In this document: in pieces, positions 50,459 to 63,328 of the stretch
How the letters are laid out: every line of letters begins with the position of its first letter
How positions within the stretch are numbered: position 1 is the first letter of the stretch
NCBI RefSeq assembly: GCF_026213295.1
Contig: NC_079426.1
Location: forward strand, 13,364,591-13,428,590
Reading direction: 5' to 3'
DNA length: 64,000 bases
Source: Gadus chalcogrammus
Taxonomy: Eukaryota; Chordata; Actinopteri; Gadiformes; Gadidae
Program-made: the position numbers and the translations under genes
The notes under the pieces: generated by a model
The model's input: only the letters and a program-made list of their open reading frames with translations
Database searches by the model: none
What the model was told of the DNA's origin: nothing

Positions 50459-53458
50459 TAATATAGATATATTATATATAGATATATATATATGCCCGCA
50501 CTTATCAAGCTGTGGTCAATAGACGAGGTTGCATCCTCTGTTCGGTTTGCACAATAAGTGAACACGTTATGATAAAGGTCCTTTTGACGGCTCGAATAAA
50601 ACCTGTTAACCAATCCCATCAGGTATCTTGTTGTCATGGTCACCATACCCACTGTGTTTGGTGTAGGTAATGGTGAGGTAACAGCCAAATTACGTTTCTC
50701 AATACACAGTCCTGCTATTGTAGCCCTAGATTAAAACTATATAAAGCTGTCCTCAAACGTTTTCCTTCACTCAAATTAGATAGATATTCGCTATCTGTTA
50801 TTATTGATTGTATACAATTATCAATCACGATAGCGGAATACGTGCAATGTGGTATGCGATATAGATTGCTTTGATAACATAACGGTGTGCAGTTTTATTT
50901 CGGATACAATATCTCTAAAAGTTTAATTCGGCAGGTAAATTCAAAGTACCCGTATCAAAATCGCATAGTAAGCTAGGTACCATGCGGTGGAAAAGAGGCA
51001 ATTAGGGACAGCCATCTGCATAGCAAGATGGTAACGCAGCGGGAGGGGGGCGGGGGGGGGGGGGGGGGGTGTTGAGGAGAGAGTAAGAGCCCGTCACTGT
51101 CACTCTAGCACTCTACCCCCTGCCGCCGTGACCGTAAACTAAAACAGCCTGTGTAACCCTGGGGGGACATCAAACGTGGCTCTCCTCAACAGCTAGATGA
51201 GCTGACCAACTGCCGGGAACCCATAGACCCCTAACCTCCTAACCAAACCACCACACACCACCACCGCCATCACCTTCTTCTGCTCTTCAGTAGTCACAGG
51301 TAAGGGGTCTCGTATTTCACATGCTGGGGATGGTTCGTCCAAGGGTCTTCCCACGAAAGCCAATCGCAAGATCACTCACCACTCACACTCCCGGGAAGAG
51401 ACGTTTTTTGTGGGTGGGGGATTTTATTGTCCATTTGTCATCGAAATTTGGAAAAGTAGCTCAGAACAGCGAGACGAAATTCAAACCTGTAAAGGGACAG
51501 TTTGTTTTTTTCCTTCGCTTCCGTATGCCTAATGGCTATCTGTCTTCGTCTCTCTTTTCCCACACAAGGTTTACCTAGGCCTTCAACATTTGTGGAAGAA
51601 AGGTCTGCAGCTCAAAACCCTGCTAACTTACGGGTAAAGACACAAAACAAAATTGCATAATACGGTTCCAAATATGTGCTGGGGGTGCATATCGTTTCAA
51701 ATCTAAATTGTTTGTCCCACATTTTTTAACAATGAACTGAACAATGTACAATCACCACAAACAAGGAGCCCATACTCTGACGAAAAGACAGAAAGACACC
51801 AACAACAACAGGGGCACGGGACCTGGGTTGACCCTGTGTGGATAAGTCGGTCAGCTAAAGGCTAGCGATCTCTCACCAGATAAACGTCACCCATTCATGA
51901 TCACAGCCGTACGAAGAGCAGTCGGTCCAAAAGAGAAAAAATCAATGCCTCCATTTGGTAAGTACATTTGGTACGTACTTAGTAATCTAAACTACATATA
52001 ATCCATTTAGTTTTGTGTACATATGCATAATTTAGCTTATAACTTAACTTTCCTCCCCATGCAAGCACTCTAGAGATTTGCCTGGTGGCCTGTTTCTTTT
52101 TTCTTACGAACCAAGTTTGTTGCAGACTGGGAAAGACGTTTGACACTGTAGACCCTTCAACCCTGACAGACCAACAGCCCAGAGGAGTGAAGATTCTGTA
52201 GCATGGTGGGGCTTACACAAACACTCATGATAAGTGTCTGTAACACCAGAGTGTTTTTTTACTTTTAGAGGTGGATGTTGCAATGTAAGCAAGCCTGGAG
52301 GAAATGCTTAACCCAAACGTTATCCCCGAGTCTCCAGAGTTCTGCTTTTCGCTAACCTCAACTGTACCGAGAACCACATCGTTTTTTTCTCCCCAGCTCT
52401 TAAAGCGGTCGCTTATGGATATGTTACCGAACACAAACACAGAGATATAGTCCGTGAGTGGCATGTGTGGAACCACACTAGAGTTAGCCTTCCCAGAACC
52501 CGACAATGATAGACAGAAGGGGACACTTTCTGACAGCAACTGCGGCAAATGGATGGGAGGCAAAGGTTGGCCTCCCATCGGCCTGCGTAACTCCAGTCGT
52601 TGAAAAACAACATAATCAATTGGGAAGCAACTTTGATAGCTCCTCTCACATCTCAGCTCTTCACAATAAAAGCGATCCTCCAAGTCTGCCTTCGTTTTTT
52701 CCTCACCCTTGAGGATTTCGGGTTTTTCCTCCCTTTTTTATCAGGTTCTACTGGCGAGTGTTAGCGCTCGTTTCTCTGGTAAAGCCATAAAGTGCTCTGC
52801 AGCATTCCTGGGCTCACCTCAGAGAGCTCTACTCGCTAACGTCTTTGCAAGGCCTCCGAGGAGCAGGAGGCTTTGGAGAGCAGCCCTGTGCGTGGGTTTG
52901 CGCTGCATACTTTATGCTACCTCGAAGAATTTGTGGATATTGCACCTCCAAATCCACATGATTAAAATTTTCCAACGTGGTAAAATTGATTGTGACCAGG
53001 AATCCATATAAATAAATGAGGAGGAGAAGAGTATGTTACCAGTCAGATAAATTCCAATAAGTTGGATCTTTTTTTTTTGCGTAGTGAGCAGGCGACCTAA
53101 AGAACTGTAAGGGATAACATATGCATATTTCACAATGTTGTTTTCTATTGGAACAACATTGTGTGGCTCGCACAGAAAGACGACACACCTGTTGGCTACC
53201 AACAGATGGAGAACTAGGTTAGGATTGATGAGGGCGCTTTAAAAACACCACAAAAACAACCAATAAAAGGAAAGTGGGAACCTGCCTTTCATAGGGGTCA
53301 GTGAAGGGATTTGCTTGACAGTAGCCAGGTAATGAGGTGACAGTTACACCCCTACTAGGCATTCAGGGTGGGAGGACTTACATCAACATTTATTAATTGG
53401 TTTAATGCAGCTTAGAATGAATTCGGATACATTACGATAATGAGCCGACAAGTTTTCG

Positions 53459-53512
53459 CATCTCGCCCAAATATGCCTTCAGGTAGGTTGTGGACACAAG
53501 GGATTAGACTCA
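53459..53512 (-). mobile_element. SINE fragment
   Basis: On the minus strand it shares 'tacctgaaggcatatttgggcgagatgc' with the body of the 1671-1738 copy ('tacctgtatgcatccttaggcgagatgc'). Confidence 0.5.
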
Positions 53513-54863
53513 CCTCTAAACAGTTCCACTGTGCTAGTCATTGAACGGGAGAAAGTGAGAAACCAAACAGCTTGTGACTATAAAGTAAAAACTGCCGTAC
53601 ACTCAAACAAGCGCCAGATTGTACGGTTAACACCTACTTTTTTGGACAGCTTCAATTCTGATTTAATGCCGCTGTCGATATCTTTGGGGTCATTTCGTTT
53701 TTTTGATGTGGTCATGGCCAAAACTCCTCGTAATGTCCCAAGAATTCATAAAAATCCCAAAAAAATGCTTTTCAAGACTTCCGAATGGTACTAAAGTGAC
53801 TATTACTACACCAACCCTCCGAATTTAACTATTATTCAACCTCTTGGTAACTAACAAAGGAATGTGAGCAAGAGCATACCAGTAAACCTGACACTGCATC
53901 CCCCCAAAATACAGTGATATATATATATATGCATAAAAAGGTCTCAGTATCCCATCCCAGAAAACTTTCGATCCCCCCCCTCTAGCGCATAGCAACTGGG
54001 ACTCTGGTTACTGCTGTTCAAACTCCCCTAAACCATTGGAGATGTGTCTTTTTGGGGCTGGGGTTTGTCAGTGTGTGTGTGTGTTTATGTAGGGGTGGAA
54101 TGGCCTTCAGAGCGTTTTAAGAGCAAGCTCGAAGTAAAAGTGGCCGGGGGGAGACCTTTAAGGTTCTACAGAGCCAGAGCTACAGAGGAGGGGGGGGGAG
54201 GGGGGGGGGGGGGGAGGGTTTGAACCTCAAGATAGAAAGCCGATGAGACTGCAGGGAACTGCACCGGGGATACGCTTGTGTGTGTGATGCGTGTTAAAAT
54301 AAGCATCATGGCGAGGACGAGACAGCGGTTCCGAGGTTCGCTCTCTCCTTCTTAAAACGCTTTGCAGTTCCCCTTGCATGTTCCCGTTCCCGAACCATCT
54401 TGGGTGAAGGGAGGAGGGTGCAGAGCGGGTTAAATAGGTCAACGGGACCAAAAGGACCCCATGGCTTAAGTTCCTCAGCTCCTGTAACAACCCCCCCCCC
54501 CCCCTCCCTAAGCCCCCAACGTCCTCCCCTGTTCAAGACCCATGCCACTCCCCATTTCCTCCCGTGATGACGATAGGGCTGTGACAATGACCGCATCACC
54601 GCCACCATGCGATGGCCTACCACGGGTGTAAGGTCATCATCCCACATGTAGTTCATTTGTTTTTGCTGAGTGCACATGGTGTGACATGCAATGTCATTCA
54701 TGGTTTAAGTATCACTATTGAGTATTGCAAGGGCTTCTGGAGAAACAAACTTAAGGGTCACTTCAGTTTCACTTCAACTTGGAGCGATAGGGGGAGGGAT
54801 TATTCATTATTAATTATTTCTAGGCTTGAGTAGCTACTTGTGATACGGTGCAATTGTATACCA

Positions 54864-54864
<1 letters not shown>

Positions 54865-54897
<33 letters not shown>

Positions 54898-54985
54898 CAC
54901 ACACACACACACACACACACACAACACACACACACACACACACACACACCACACCCACACACACACACACCACACACACACACAC
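54865..54985. repeat. (CA)n microsatellite, imperfect
   Basis: CA units with AA and CC interruptions. Confidence 0.95.
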
Positions 54986-55935
54986 CACGTATCACTGCAA
55001 AACGCAGCAATGCGTTCCTTTTTAATCAATACCATCCGGCCCTGGTTGACTCATGGCTAACCCTACCCCCCTCTCTGGATGTCACTTGCGTGATGATAAG
55101 GCTGACATTAGGATCGGATACAGAGAGCGAGAAATAAGGTGATTAAAACCGCAAAAAGCGCGAAGCAGAGCCAGCAAGTTCAGTCAGAGTGGAGGAAAGG
55201 TGCTCGTAAAGATGGGTAAAGTGTATTAGGTGTGGTGGACTGTAACAGTTCCACTCATATAAGACAGGCACATCACGTCCTTTTAAAGCACTAAGCGCTA
55301 TTTTGACCTCTTTTTACTAGGCTACCATATGTTGCACAGATACGATAAGGTTTAAGTAGTAGAACAGCATTTTAAGAACCATTTTAAATACCGGATTATC
55401 GGGTCCATTAAATAGCCTGCCCGTCTGAATCCCGTGTCTCTCTTCTCTTAGACATCCATTTGTAGGGTCTGGTAATATTTCTGGCCAAACAGGTCACTAT
55501 ATACAGTATGTATATAAAAACATATATTCTTAACCAATCTGATCTCAAAACTAACAATTTCCCGGGCCTATTTGGGTTAGGATCTGTGATCTTGACCCGT
55601 GAAGACCTCTGGTCTGCAGTGTTTTCATGTCACCTTTGGCATCGCCTCATTTGCTAGGAACCTTGAATGTGGTGATACCAAGTTAGCCAGGTACTTTCTG
55701 CAACTTTTTCCCAAAGTAAAACAAAAAGGTGTATCAAAGAAGAGTCGAGTTTCAGCCGATAGCTTGAATTAGATAGCAGTTTTTCGACGGAGTGGAAGGA
55801 CGGCATGTGTCAGCCTCGGTGACTCAAGAAAGGCCCTGTGCCTGGGGAGAGGAGAGCTCCATATATGGGCCTGAGGATGATAGAGGTGGAGCTGGTGGAA
55901 GGGTGGGGCTCCAAGTCACTCATTTTTAACACAGA

Positions 55936-55936
<1 letters not shown>

Positions 55937-55980
<44 letters not shown>

Positions 55981-56053
55981 TTGTGTGTGTGTGTGTGTGT
56001 CTTGTGTGTGTGTGTTGTGTGTGTGTGTGTGTGTGTGTTGTGTGTGTGTTGTG

Positions 56054-56084
<31 letters not shown>

Positions 56085-56093
56085 TGTGTGGTG
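55937..56093. repeat. (GT)n microsatellite, imperfect
   Basis: GT units with TT, CT and GG interruptions. Confidence 0.95.
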
Positions 56094-58365
56094 GACCTGA
56101 TCTTTAATGATCCATGACAACCCAACAGGTAAAGAAGGAAGGTAGTTCTAGTTTTTTGGGAAAAACAAGTACACAAGACCCTCAAAGATCTGGGCTGTAG
56201 CATTGTCCATTCGGATTGTTTTGTTTGGTCCGGGGTGCCGGTCAAGTCCTCTCAAATTCAAGTGATCCTTTTCTTCTGGTCAGAGATTCTGTGGCTTCAA
56301 GCTTCATATGAAAAATCAATCGAGGTGAGGAAGAAAATAATAAGCAAAGCCTTGAGGCTTATCAACCAAATCATTGCCTGATGTGAGACGCAAAGCTACC
56401 CCGTCAACGGCCAAGCAATCCAATATTCTGGACATCTGGAGAAGTCCTTGTCAGACTGAAAATGAAGAGAAAAGTCGGGAGATTTTATTAAGAGAGATTT
56501 GTTCACCTGAACTGGACCCGACATTAATATTTCATAGTACACACTATTCTTCTCTTTTGATGCATGCAGCCCCTTTGACGTGTGTCCTTACATCGGAGAG
56601 GGGGGGGGCGACTCCAGACTGACAAAGTAGAGAGCCCGGGGTGATTTTTCTTCTCACGTACACTTCAAATCAGTTTCTCATTTGTCGTGCGATGTTTTGA
56701 TTGCGGTGAAAACATCGACCATTGTACGTTCTGAATCTTTATTTCCCGATTGCCTGTATTAACAAACATATTTGGGTGTGCTCTCACTTATACACAAACC
56801 ATACATATGAAATAGCAGAGCCATAAAGTTGGCATTAAAAAGCTAACAAAAATTTGGACTAAGGCCCCCTTCCTCAATTCTTGGAAGTACTTCAAAGTAA
56901 TTGGAACCAACCCATTATTATTGGAAGCAGGTCAAATCATCCCTCAAGGAAATGCTTCTTGGTTTCGGTTTTATATTCGTCCCAGAAATACTTTCTCTAT
57001 GAATTCAGTTCATCTCCGTCAAGATTGTCGACACGTTTCATTTCAACAAATGGCCCGACGTTTCCTTGCAACGTTGTTCACCGGAGAGATAAAAGCAAAA
57101 CGGTTTATGGTTGTATTCCTCGGTGTCGAGTTCACGCCCACTTAACAAACATCACGGCCTCATTCTCACCGGCTACGCCCGGCCTCTCGGCCAGCTGGGA
57201 CCTACTGGTACCTCCCCTTAATTTGAAAACTGGGAAGGAAAGAGTGGCGCGAGGGCTCAGCCACTGAGGAGGATATTCAGGAAGACCTTGGCGGTTAGCT
57301 CCCCGTTAAGGATGGGTGGCTAAGAGAAGCAGTGAGTGGGGATCTAACCAATTGGCCTCAGGGTTTGGCCCCGTCGTGCCTTCTGCTGTAGGGGCGTGCA
57401 TACACACAGGTTTGAAAGGACTTGATCCGCGGGTCCAACTTAAACAACAGTTTGGAGGGGGGGGCGGGGGGGAGACATGGGGGGGGTAATGCTTTACTGT
57501 CATTTAGAAAAGCATACGTTCACCACAGCTTCAATAACCCCTCCCCACTTGTCTTACTCCGTCGTCTCTAGAGAGTTAAATAATAATAGTCTTCATCATT
57601 CAACGTCCAACCCCACAGCGGTTATAAATGACAGACATCTCCCCAAGCGAGGCGAGCACCCTCCATATGAGTAACCTAGAGAACGTACCCGTTCCTCAGG
57701 TTATTAACCTTTTTGATTGTGCAGATGAGTAAAATACGGAAAGAAGAAAACCGCTGGTCTCTCCGTGGATGATGTGAGGATGACGACGAAGTCGATGAGG
57801 ATGATGATGCTGATGACGATTGCGTGATGGACGGGTGTTTTCAAGCGAGACAAATACTTGGTCCAGGTGACGGTTGGAGCCTAGTCAGGGTTCGACTGGG
57901 TTCTGGGGATCAGAGTGTGATCTGTAGCAGATGGCCCCTGTGGTTGCTCAGGCCCCGTGTGATGGCCCCCCGGGCACCACAGGCTGCCAGACATGTGGCC
58001 CTTGATATAGTCCTAATAGCCCTTATTAAAGACTGGCTTTCAAGTGCTTTCTCCTTACCGGCTCCTGCGAAAACATTACCAAGGAAATTCACATAATCTC
58101 TCATTATTAGGCTCCTTGGACCATACACTGTGGTGTGTATGTATGTGTCGGTGCACGTGCGAACTAGAGTGTGTATTTTTATTTTATTTATTGTAGGTGT
58201 GAAGGGGGCTGTGTGTGCCTCAGTGTGTGTGTGTGTGTGTGTGTGTGAGTAGGTGTGTCGGGTAGGGGCCGCTGTGGGTGTCCCCTTGGGCAGTTCTCTC
58301 ATGGAGCCCTAATTACTAGTGAACTCTGAAGGATGATGCATGGCACTACAGCTGCTACAATCTAG

Positions 58366-58560
58366 ACTACCGTCCCAACATTCCAGTCAATCTCAAACTA
58401 TTGATCCAACAGTTCCCTTCCATCTCAGGTAAACTATGGGATCCCACCGTTCCAAGTATATCTAGCCTGACGTTCCCACTATTTCTCAGTCCAATCTAGA
58501 CCACCTTTTCCCACTGTTCCAGTCCATCCAGCTACCAGTTCCTGCTAGTGCGCAGTCTAT
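58366..58560. repeat. Degenerate minisatellite, about 30-37 bp unit
   Basis: Words of the form 'ccactgttccagtccatct' recur about six times with many differences, for example near 58377, 58410, 58447, 58475, 58509 and 58535. Confidence 0.5.
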
Positions 58561-59778
58561 TTAATACTTTTACCACTGTTCTGAGACTGCCTTCTGCTCT
58601 GCTGGAGCCAGGGAAAAAGAAAATGGATCCCTCTCATTATTCGTATCTTATTTTTTCCTTTTCCCCATGTCTGGAGCGTTGTTGACAGCCTCCCTGTTAC
58701 CAATCGGACTATGACCTCAATCTTGCACCAAATGAGGCACAAGACAGGAAGTCCCAGACACACAAGCCAATGTGAACAATAACCTCCTGTGACTTTTTCA
58801 TTAGAATTATTTGGAAATTGATTCCCCAAACTAGAAATGGCATTTCCTGCAGAAAACGCGTGTGGAATGCTGACAGCTGAATGAAAAGCGCCAAGCATTG
58901 CCTGGAAAATGCAGAAATGTAGAAATGTTAAAATGATTGATCTGTAGTAGTAGCTGAAGTATTGTAGCGTATAATGCTAGTAGTAGTATGGTAGCAATGG
59001 TCATTCTCTTTAAGAGAATAGCGAGCCGTGTGCGTGATTAAAAGTAGCCCAAAAGTGCTGGAAACAAACTTGCCCAATCTGGCAAACACTGCCTGATAGT
59101 CCTCAACGGGTAGCGCAAATTTGGTGGGGAAAAACGCCCAATCTGGCAACACTGCTGAACGTCCTCTACGCTCCAGCGTCACGTAAATCACTAGAAGAAC
59201 TGAAAACGAAACCGGTATGAAACTTAAACCGGGATTCTGAATAGTATAAATCTAATGAAATTCGTTTTTTTGATATTATTGACGATACACGTGTGCAGGT
59301 TTTGACGCGAATGTAAACGGTTTGGAAAAATCAGAGGTTGGCCAGAAGGCTTCAACGAGCCCAACTGAAAACGAAACTGATGCAACTGTTTAGAGGTTCT
59401 AACAAGCTGTAGACAAGTGTTGGATGGCGGACTGGGCCTGAAAAGGTTTGTGTAGTCCGTAATCAGTTTATGATGCCTTAATGATAAAAACGGGTTCTGC
59501 ATAGGTCCTTACTAGAAGTATAAAAACCGTAAGTGGAGCCTAACCAGTTTGTTTATATGACCTTCTGAATCAGTCAAATCAGACAACATGATAAACGTAC
59601 CTGCTTAGTGGAGATCGACGGGACGGCCTGTGTGTCTACGCCTTATCGGACCCAGGGTAAGTCGCATTGGCCCGTTGAAAAGCCAATCACTTAAACAGGA
59701 TGCTCCGTCTGAATAAGTACGACACTCATTTGTACAATTGTAAGTCTTTGTTTGGATGCCACTGTTCCCCGTCATCAG

Positions 59779-60314
59779 GTTGTTCCTGGTGAGCGGAGGG
59801 GTGCCGCGAGCCTACTGCCTCCTCAATCAAAAAGCGCTCCAGAGCCAGCGCCACCTTCACCAGCACCATGCTGGACGGCCTGTGGCTCGGTGGGCGTCTT
59901 CACTTACGACCTTGTCCACGATCCGCACAAAGACTACAACGCCGTGCTGGGCCGTCATGTTCGCGGTGCCCTTTGACTACAACCTCTACAGCACCTGGTG
60001 CGGCGCGGGCATCTTGACAGCGGCACTGTCTGCGACAAACGACCTCTTCGAACCTCATGTACTACGGCTCGGAGAGGGCGCTTTTTTTCCATCGGGTCAA
60101 AGGGGGGGGCGCCGCTGCCCGAACGTTCAAGGGAGAGGATAGTGGAGGTGGCCGTCAAACATCACGGACCGAGACGGCGGTCTCCGACCTGTGCGCGGTC
60201 AAGGAGCTGGGGAGGTTCTGGACCGGGGAGATGGAGGGGGTGGGGCTTCTCGTTACCCCTGTCATTACGACCGGATCATTATCAATAATCAATAACCTTG
60301 ATCAATCATCATGA
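59779..60314 (+). pseudogene. Actinoporin-like (pore-forming cytolysin superfamily) gene, frame-broken
   Basis: Actinoporin-like proteins are found in fish as relatives of sea-anemone pore-forming proteins and bind lipid head groups through aromatic residues. The family signature appears here in pieces. GSVGVFTYDLV lies in one frame near 59885-59920, MFAVPFDYNLYSTW in a second frame from 59957, and MYYGSERALFF in a third frame from 60057. At least three frame changes fall within about 110 bp (near 59955, 60015 and 60052). The expected full length is about 180 residues; here the N-terminal part is unclear and the C-terminal part is not recognisable. An AG at 59777-59778 and a possible donor at 59657 hint at a 5' intron. 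The plus orientation is opposite to the collagen gene. It is either a decayed copy or a gene whose breaks come from assembly indels; the break density favours decay. Homology is based on recognised motifs, not a search. Confidence 0.6.
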
Positions 60315-62406
60315 ATGTGGTACAAAAATTGTACTAAAGTTCACTAAAGCCACGATAATTAAGTTTGGATGTGCATTTTCCACTCCTCAATGTATCCTAC
60401 TCAGCTGAGTACTCCTGTACACTTCCTTGATTTTTTTTTTAATTATATACAGTATTATGACTATAAACGAGGTTATACTCGTGTGATCCCATCGAGGGCT
60501 GTCACTTGCTCCCTGTGTGTGCGCCTGTTGTGTGTTGTGTGTGTGGTGTTGTGTGTGGGTTAGTGGGGTAGTGGTGCTGGAGGAGACAGTGTTTTGTGGT
60601 TCTAGGGCTTGTGGAGGAAATAATGATGATGGTGGAGGGTGGTGATGTAAGGGGGTTGTAAGGGTAATGGTGGAGTCGGTTGGGGGTGGGGGTGGGTCGA
60701 GTGTGAAGGACCGGTGTGATGCTTAGACGGAACTAACAGGGGATTGGGCTTGCGCACGTAGCCAAGGTTGTATTTGGATCTAGATCTCCTACCGCTTCAC
60801 CTCGTTAGACTGATGTTCTCTGCTAGGCCTCTTCAGTTGGAAAGTGAACAGGCTGTGATCACTGCGGCGGCTCTTGGGCTGAGTGGCTACCATTTCCTAA
60901 CGGTGTTTCCACAAAACAAGCGCGATGTGATTGGCCAGACCGAAACGTGATCCAGGAGGGACCCTTGACGCGCCAAACGCGGAACCCGCGGGCGGTAAAA
61001 CGCTGTGGTACAATTAAATCCACAGAACAACAGAAATTTGCTTTTTTTTTTCCACGTTTTCGGCGGTTGACTGTACTCAACGAACGGGTTCATTGTAGAC
61101 TACACCACAGACATACAAACATGTACACTTTGCAGTGCCCATGAAGTTGAGCGGCGTAACGCGGAGAGGGAACAGAGCAACGGGGTAATCATGATACACA
61201 GGCGTGCCATTCGGGAGCCAGACCTCGCGGCTGGCTGGAACCCTTCGATACAAGTGGAACAAGTCAGGATGGCCTCGTTCTCGCTGTGTGTGTGTGTGTG
61301 TGTGTGTTGTCTGTGTGTCTTTGTATGGGTGTGGTTGTTTGTGGTGTGTTGTTATTGAAGGAGTTGGGGGCCCAGACACGTCTTATGAGCAAAGCAGAGG
61401 TGGACGTAGACGAGAAGAGCGAAAAAGAAATAAAAAAGATCTGAAAAATAGACGAGTCGTCTCCCCCTCCCTCCCGGAAAGGAAGGAAAAAATCATCCAC
61501 ACTCGCTAACTGTTCACCTTGTCATAAGGGCTCAATATTTCACTTACCGTTTTGACGGGTTCTTGAGGTGCAGTTAAGTGTAGTTCACCTGTTAACAAAG
61601 TCATAAGGTGGCACATTCTGTGATTAGGACACGGCCCCCCCCACACTCTAAAAAAGGAGTTGACCTTGTCTTTGGGGTTGTTTTCTGGGCAAGGTGAGCG
61701 GCTTTGTCAGGGTTTCATAAAAATCCCTTATTTTTTCATTTAGTAAGGAGCTATAGGTGTAGATAATATCTAATATCCACCCCAAAAGCTGTTTATTATT
61801 TTCTACTCTATCTCTCTTCCGCACCGCCTTAACTAATTCTCCCCCCCCCCCCCATTTCTCCACCATAATCCCCCCCCGCCCCACCGGTATGGGTACGGTG
61901 GCACCTCGCTGGTAAACCCAATCAGGGACTCAGAAATCTGATCCACCGCTCTCTCCTCCTGTCAGCACACCATGTCAAGGTGAACTTGGGCGGGGTGGGG
62001 GGGAGGGGCAGTGGTGTTCGGGGTCTTTAAATAACTACAGCCCTCTCCAAACTCTCCCACCCACTCCCTACCATCTCACCGCACACAACCCCGTCCCCCC
62101 CACACCCTGGGTTAAGAGTGACACTCTTGTGTACAAAGACTTTGCAGGGGTTGTTTTAGCGGAAACCCGATCAGAACATGAAGAAGTTACCGAAATAATC
62201 AAAGACCGGTTGGTTTGTGATTACAAGACAGACAAGTAACGACGGTGGCACTGAACCAGGAAGGACATGCTTTGAATATAGTGTATATGAGTCTCTCATC
62301 AGATGGGTCTTTGCATTTAATGTATGTGTACAATCGTGTGACATAAGGTGTCATGAGTCACTAATTGCATGCTAATCTTTCAGCTTCTCTCCATTGCAAA
62401 GACTAG

Positions 62407-62579
<173 letters not shown>

Positions 62580-62803
62580 TAGAAGAGTTTCAACTATGAG
62601 GTGTGTGCATTGCGTGTCTGTCTCAAACCTGTAAAACATATTGGCCACTTAAGTGTGCTAATGTTGTGCGTTGCGTGCTCTTCTAACAGCGCTGTCTGCT
62701 CGCTCCTTTGCTATTATAAGCAACATCCGTCTGAACGTAACAAATAGACAACTAGTGTAAATATTGTGGTTTCCCTGTCATTCCCTAGAAGATATTCATG
62801 CAT

Positions 62804-62813
62804 GTGTGTGTTG

Positions 62814-62858
<45 letters not shown>

Positions 62859-62875
62859 GTGTGTGTGTGTGTTGT

Positions 62876-62927
<52 letters not shown>

Positions 62928-62960
62928 TGTGTTCGCTGTGTGTGTGTGTGTGTGTATGTG
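62804..62960. repeat. (GT)n microsatellite, imperfect
   Basis: GT units with TTG, GG and TTCGC interruptions. Confidence 0.95.
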
Positions 62961-63140
62961 TTGCTTTCTGTATCTGTGTGTGTTTGGCTGAGGGGTCAGG
63001 AGGTGATTACAAAGCTATGCCAACCAATGCCTAGGTGCCGACCCTGGGCGTAGCATAGGGTTATGTGTGCGTGCGTCTGTCTGTGTGCGTCTGTTTTTAG
63101 AGAGGGTTCGGTGCTCGGTGGTGATGGTGGGGGGAGGGGA

Positions 63141-63328
63141 ATTGTCTTGGACAACACGCCTCTTGTCTCTCTTGGCGATGGCTTCCCCTGGGAACCGAGC
63201 CAGGTCCAACCTCTCATCCCCCGGGACCTCCACCTTCTCCCCCCTGCCCTCAAACTCCACCACCTTCTCCACTCTCTCTTCCTCCTCCTCCTCATGGACC
63301 TTCACCACCACCTGCTCCTCCGCCCCAT
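63141..63328 (-). CDS. Weak candidate exon: acidic, charged protein segment
   Basis: After an acceptor-like ctactgcag at 63329, the minus strand is open with a biased composition: a run of Glu (VHEEEEEERVEKVVEFEG), then GDERLDLARFPGEAIAKRDK ending in a basic RR. Codon-like regularity and charge pattern look more like coding sequence than random intron. No good donor follows, and the frame runs on into low-complexity sequence. I do not recognise the protein. It could be an upstream exon of the collagen gene, an exon of another gene, or chance. Confidence 0.28.

Noticed and set aside
51193..51375. Minus-strand frame with PVTTEEQKK before a gtgatg
   Set aside because: Weak acceptor, poor donor and no recognised domain; probably chance.
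52225..52683. 152-codon minus-strand open frame
   Set aside because: No domain, no splice context and ordinary composition; longer than most frames but not supported as a gene.
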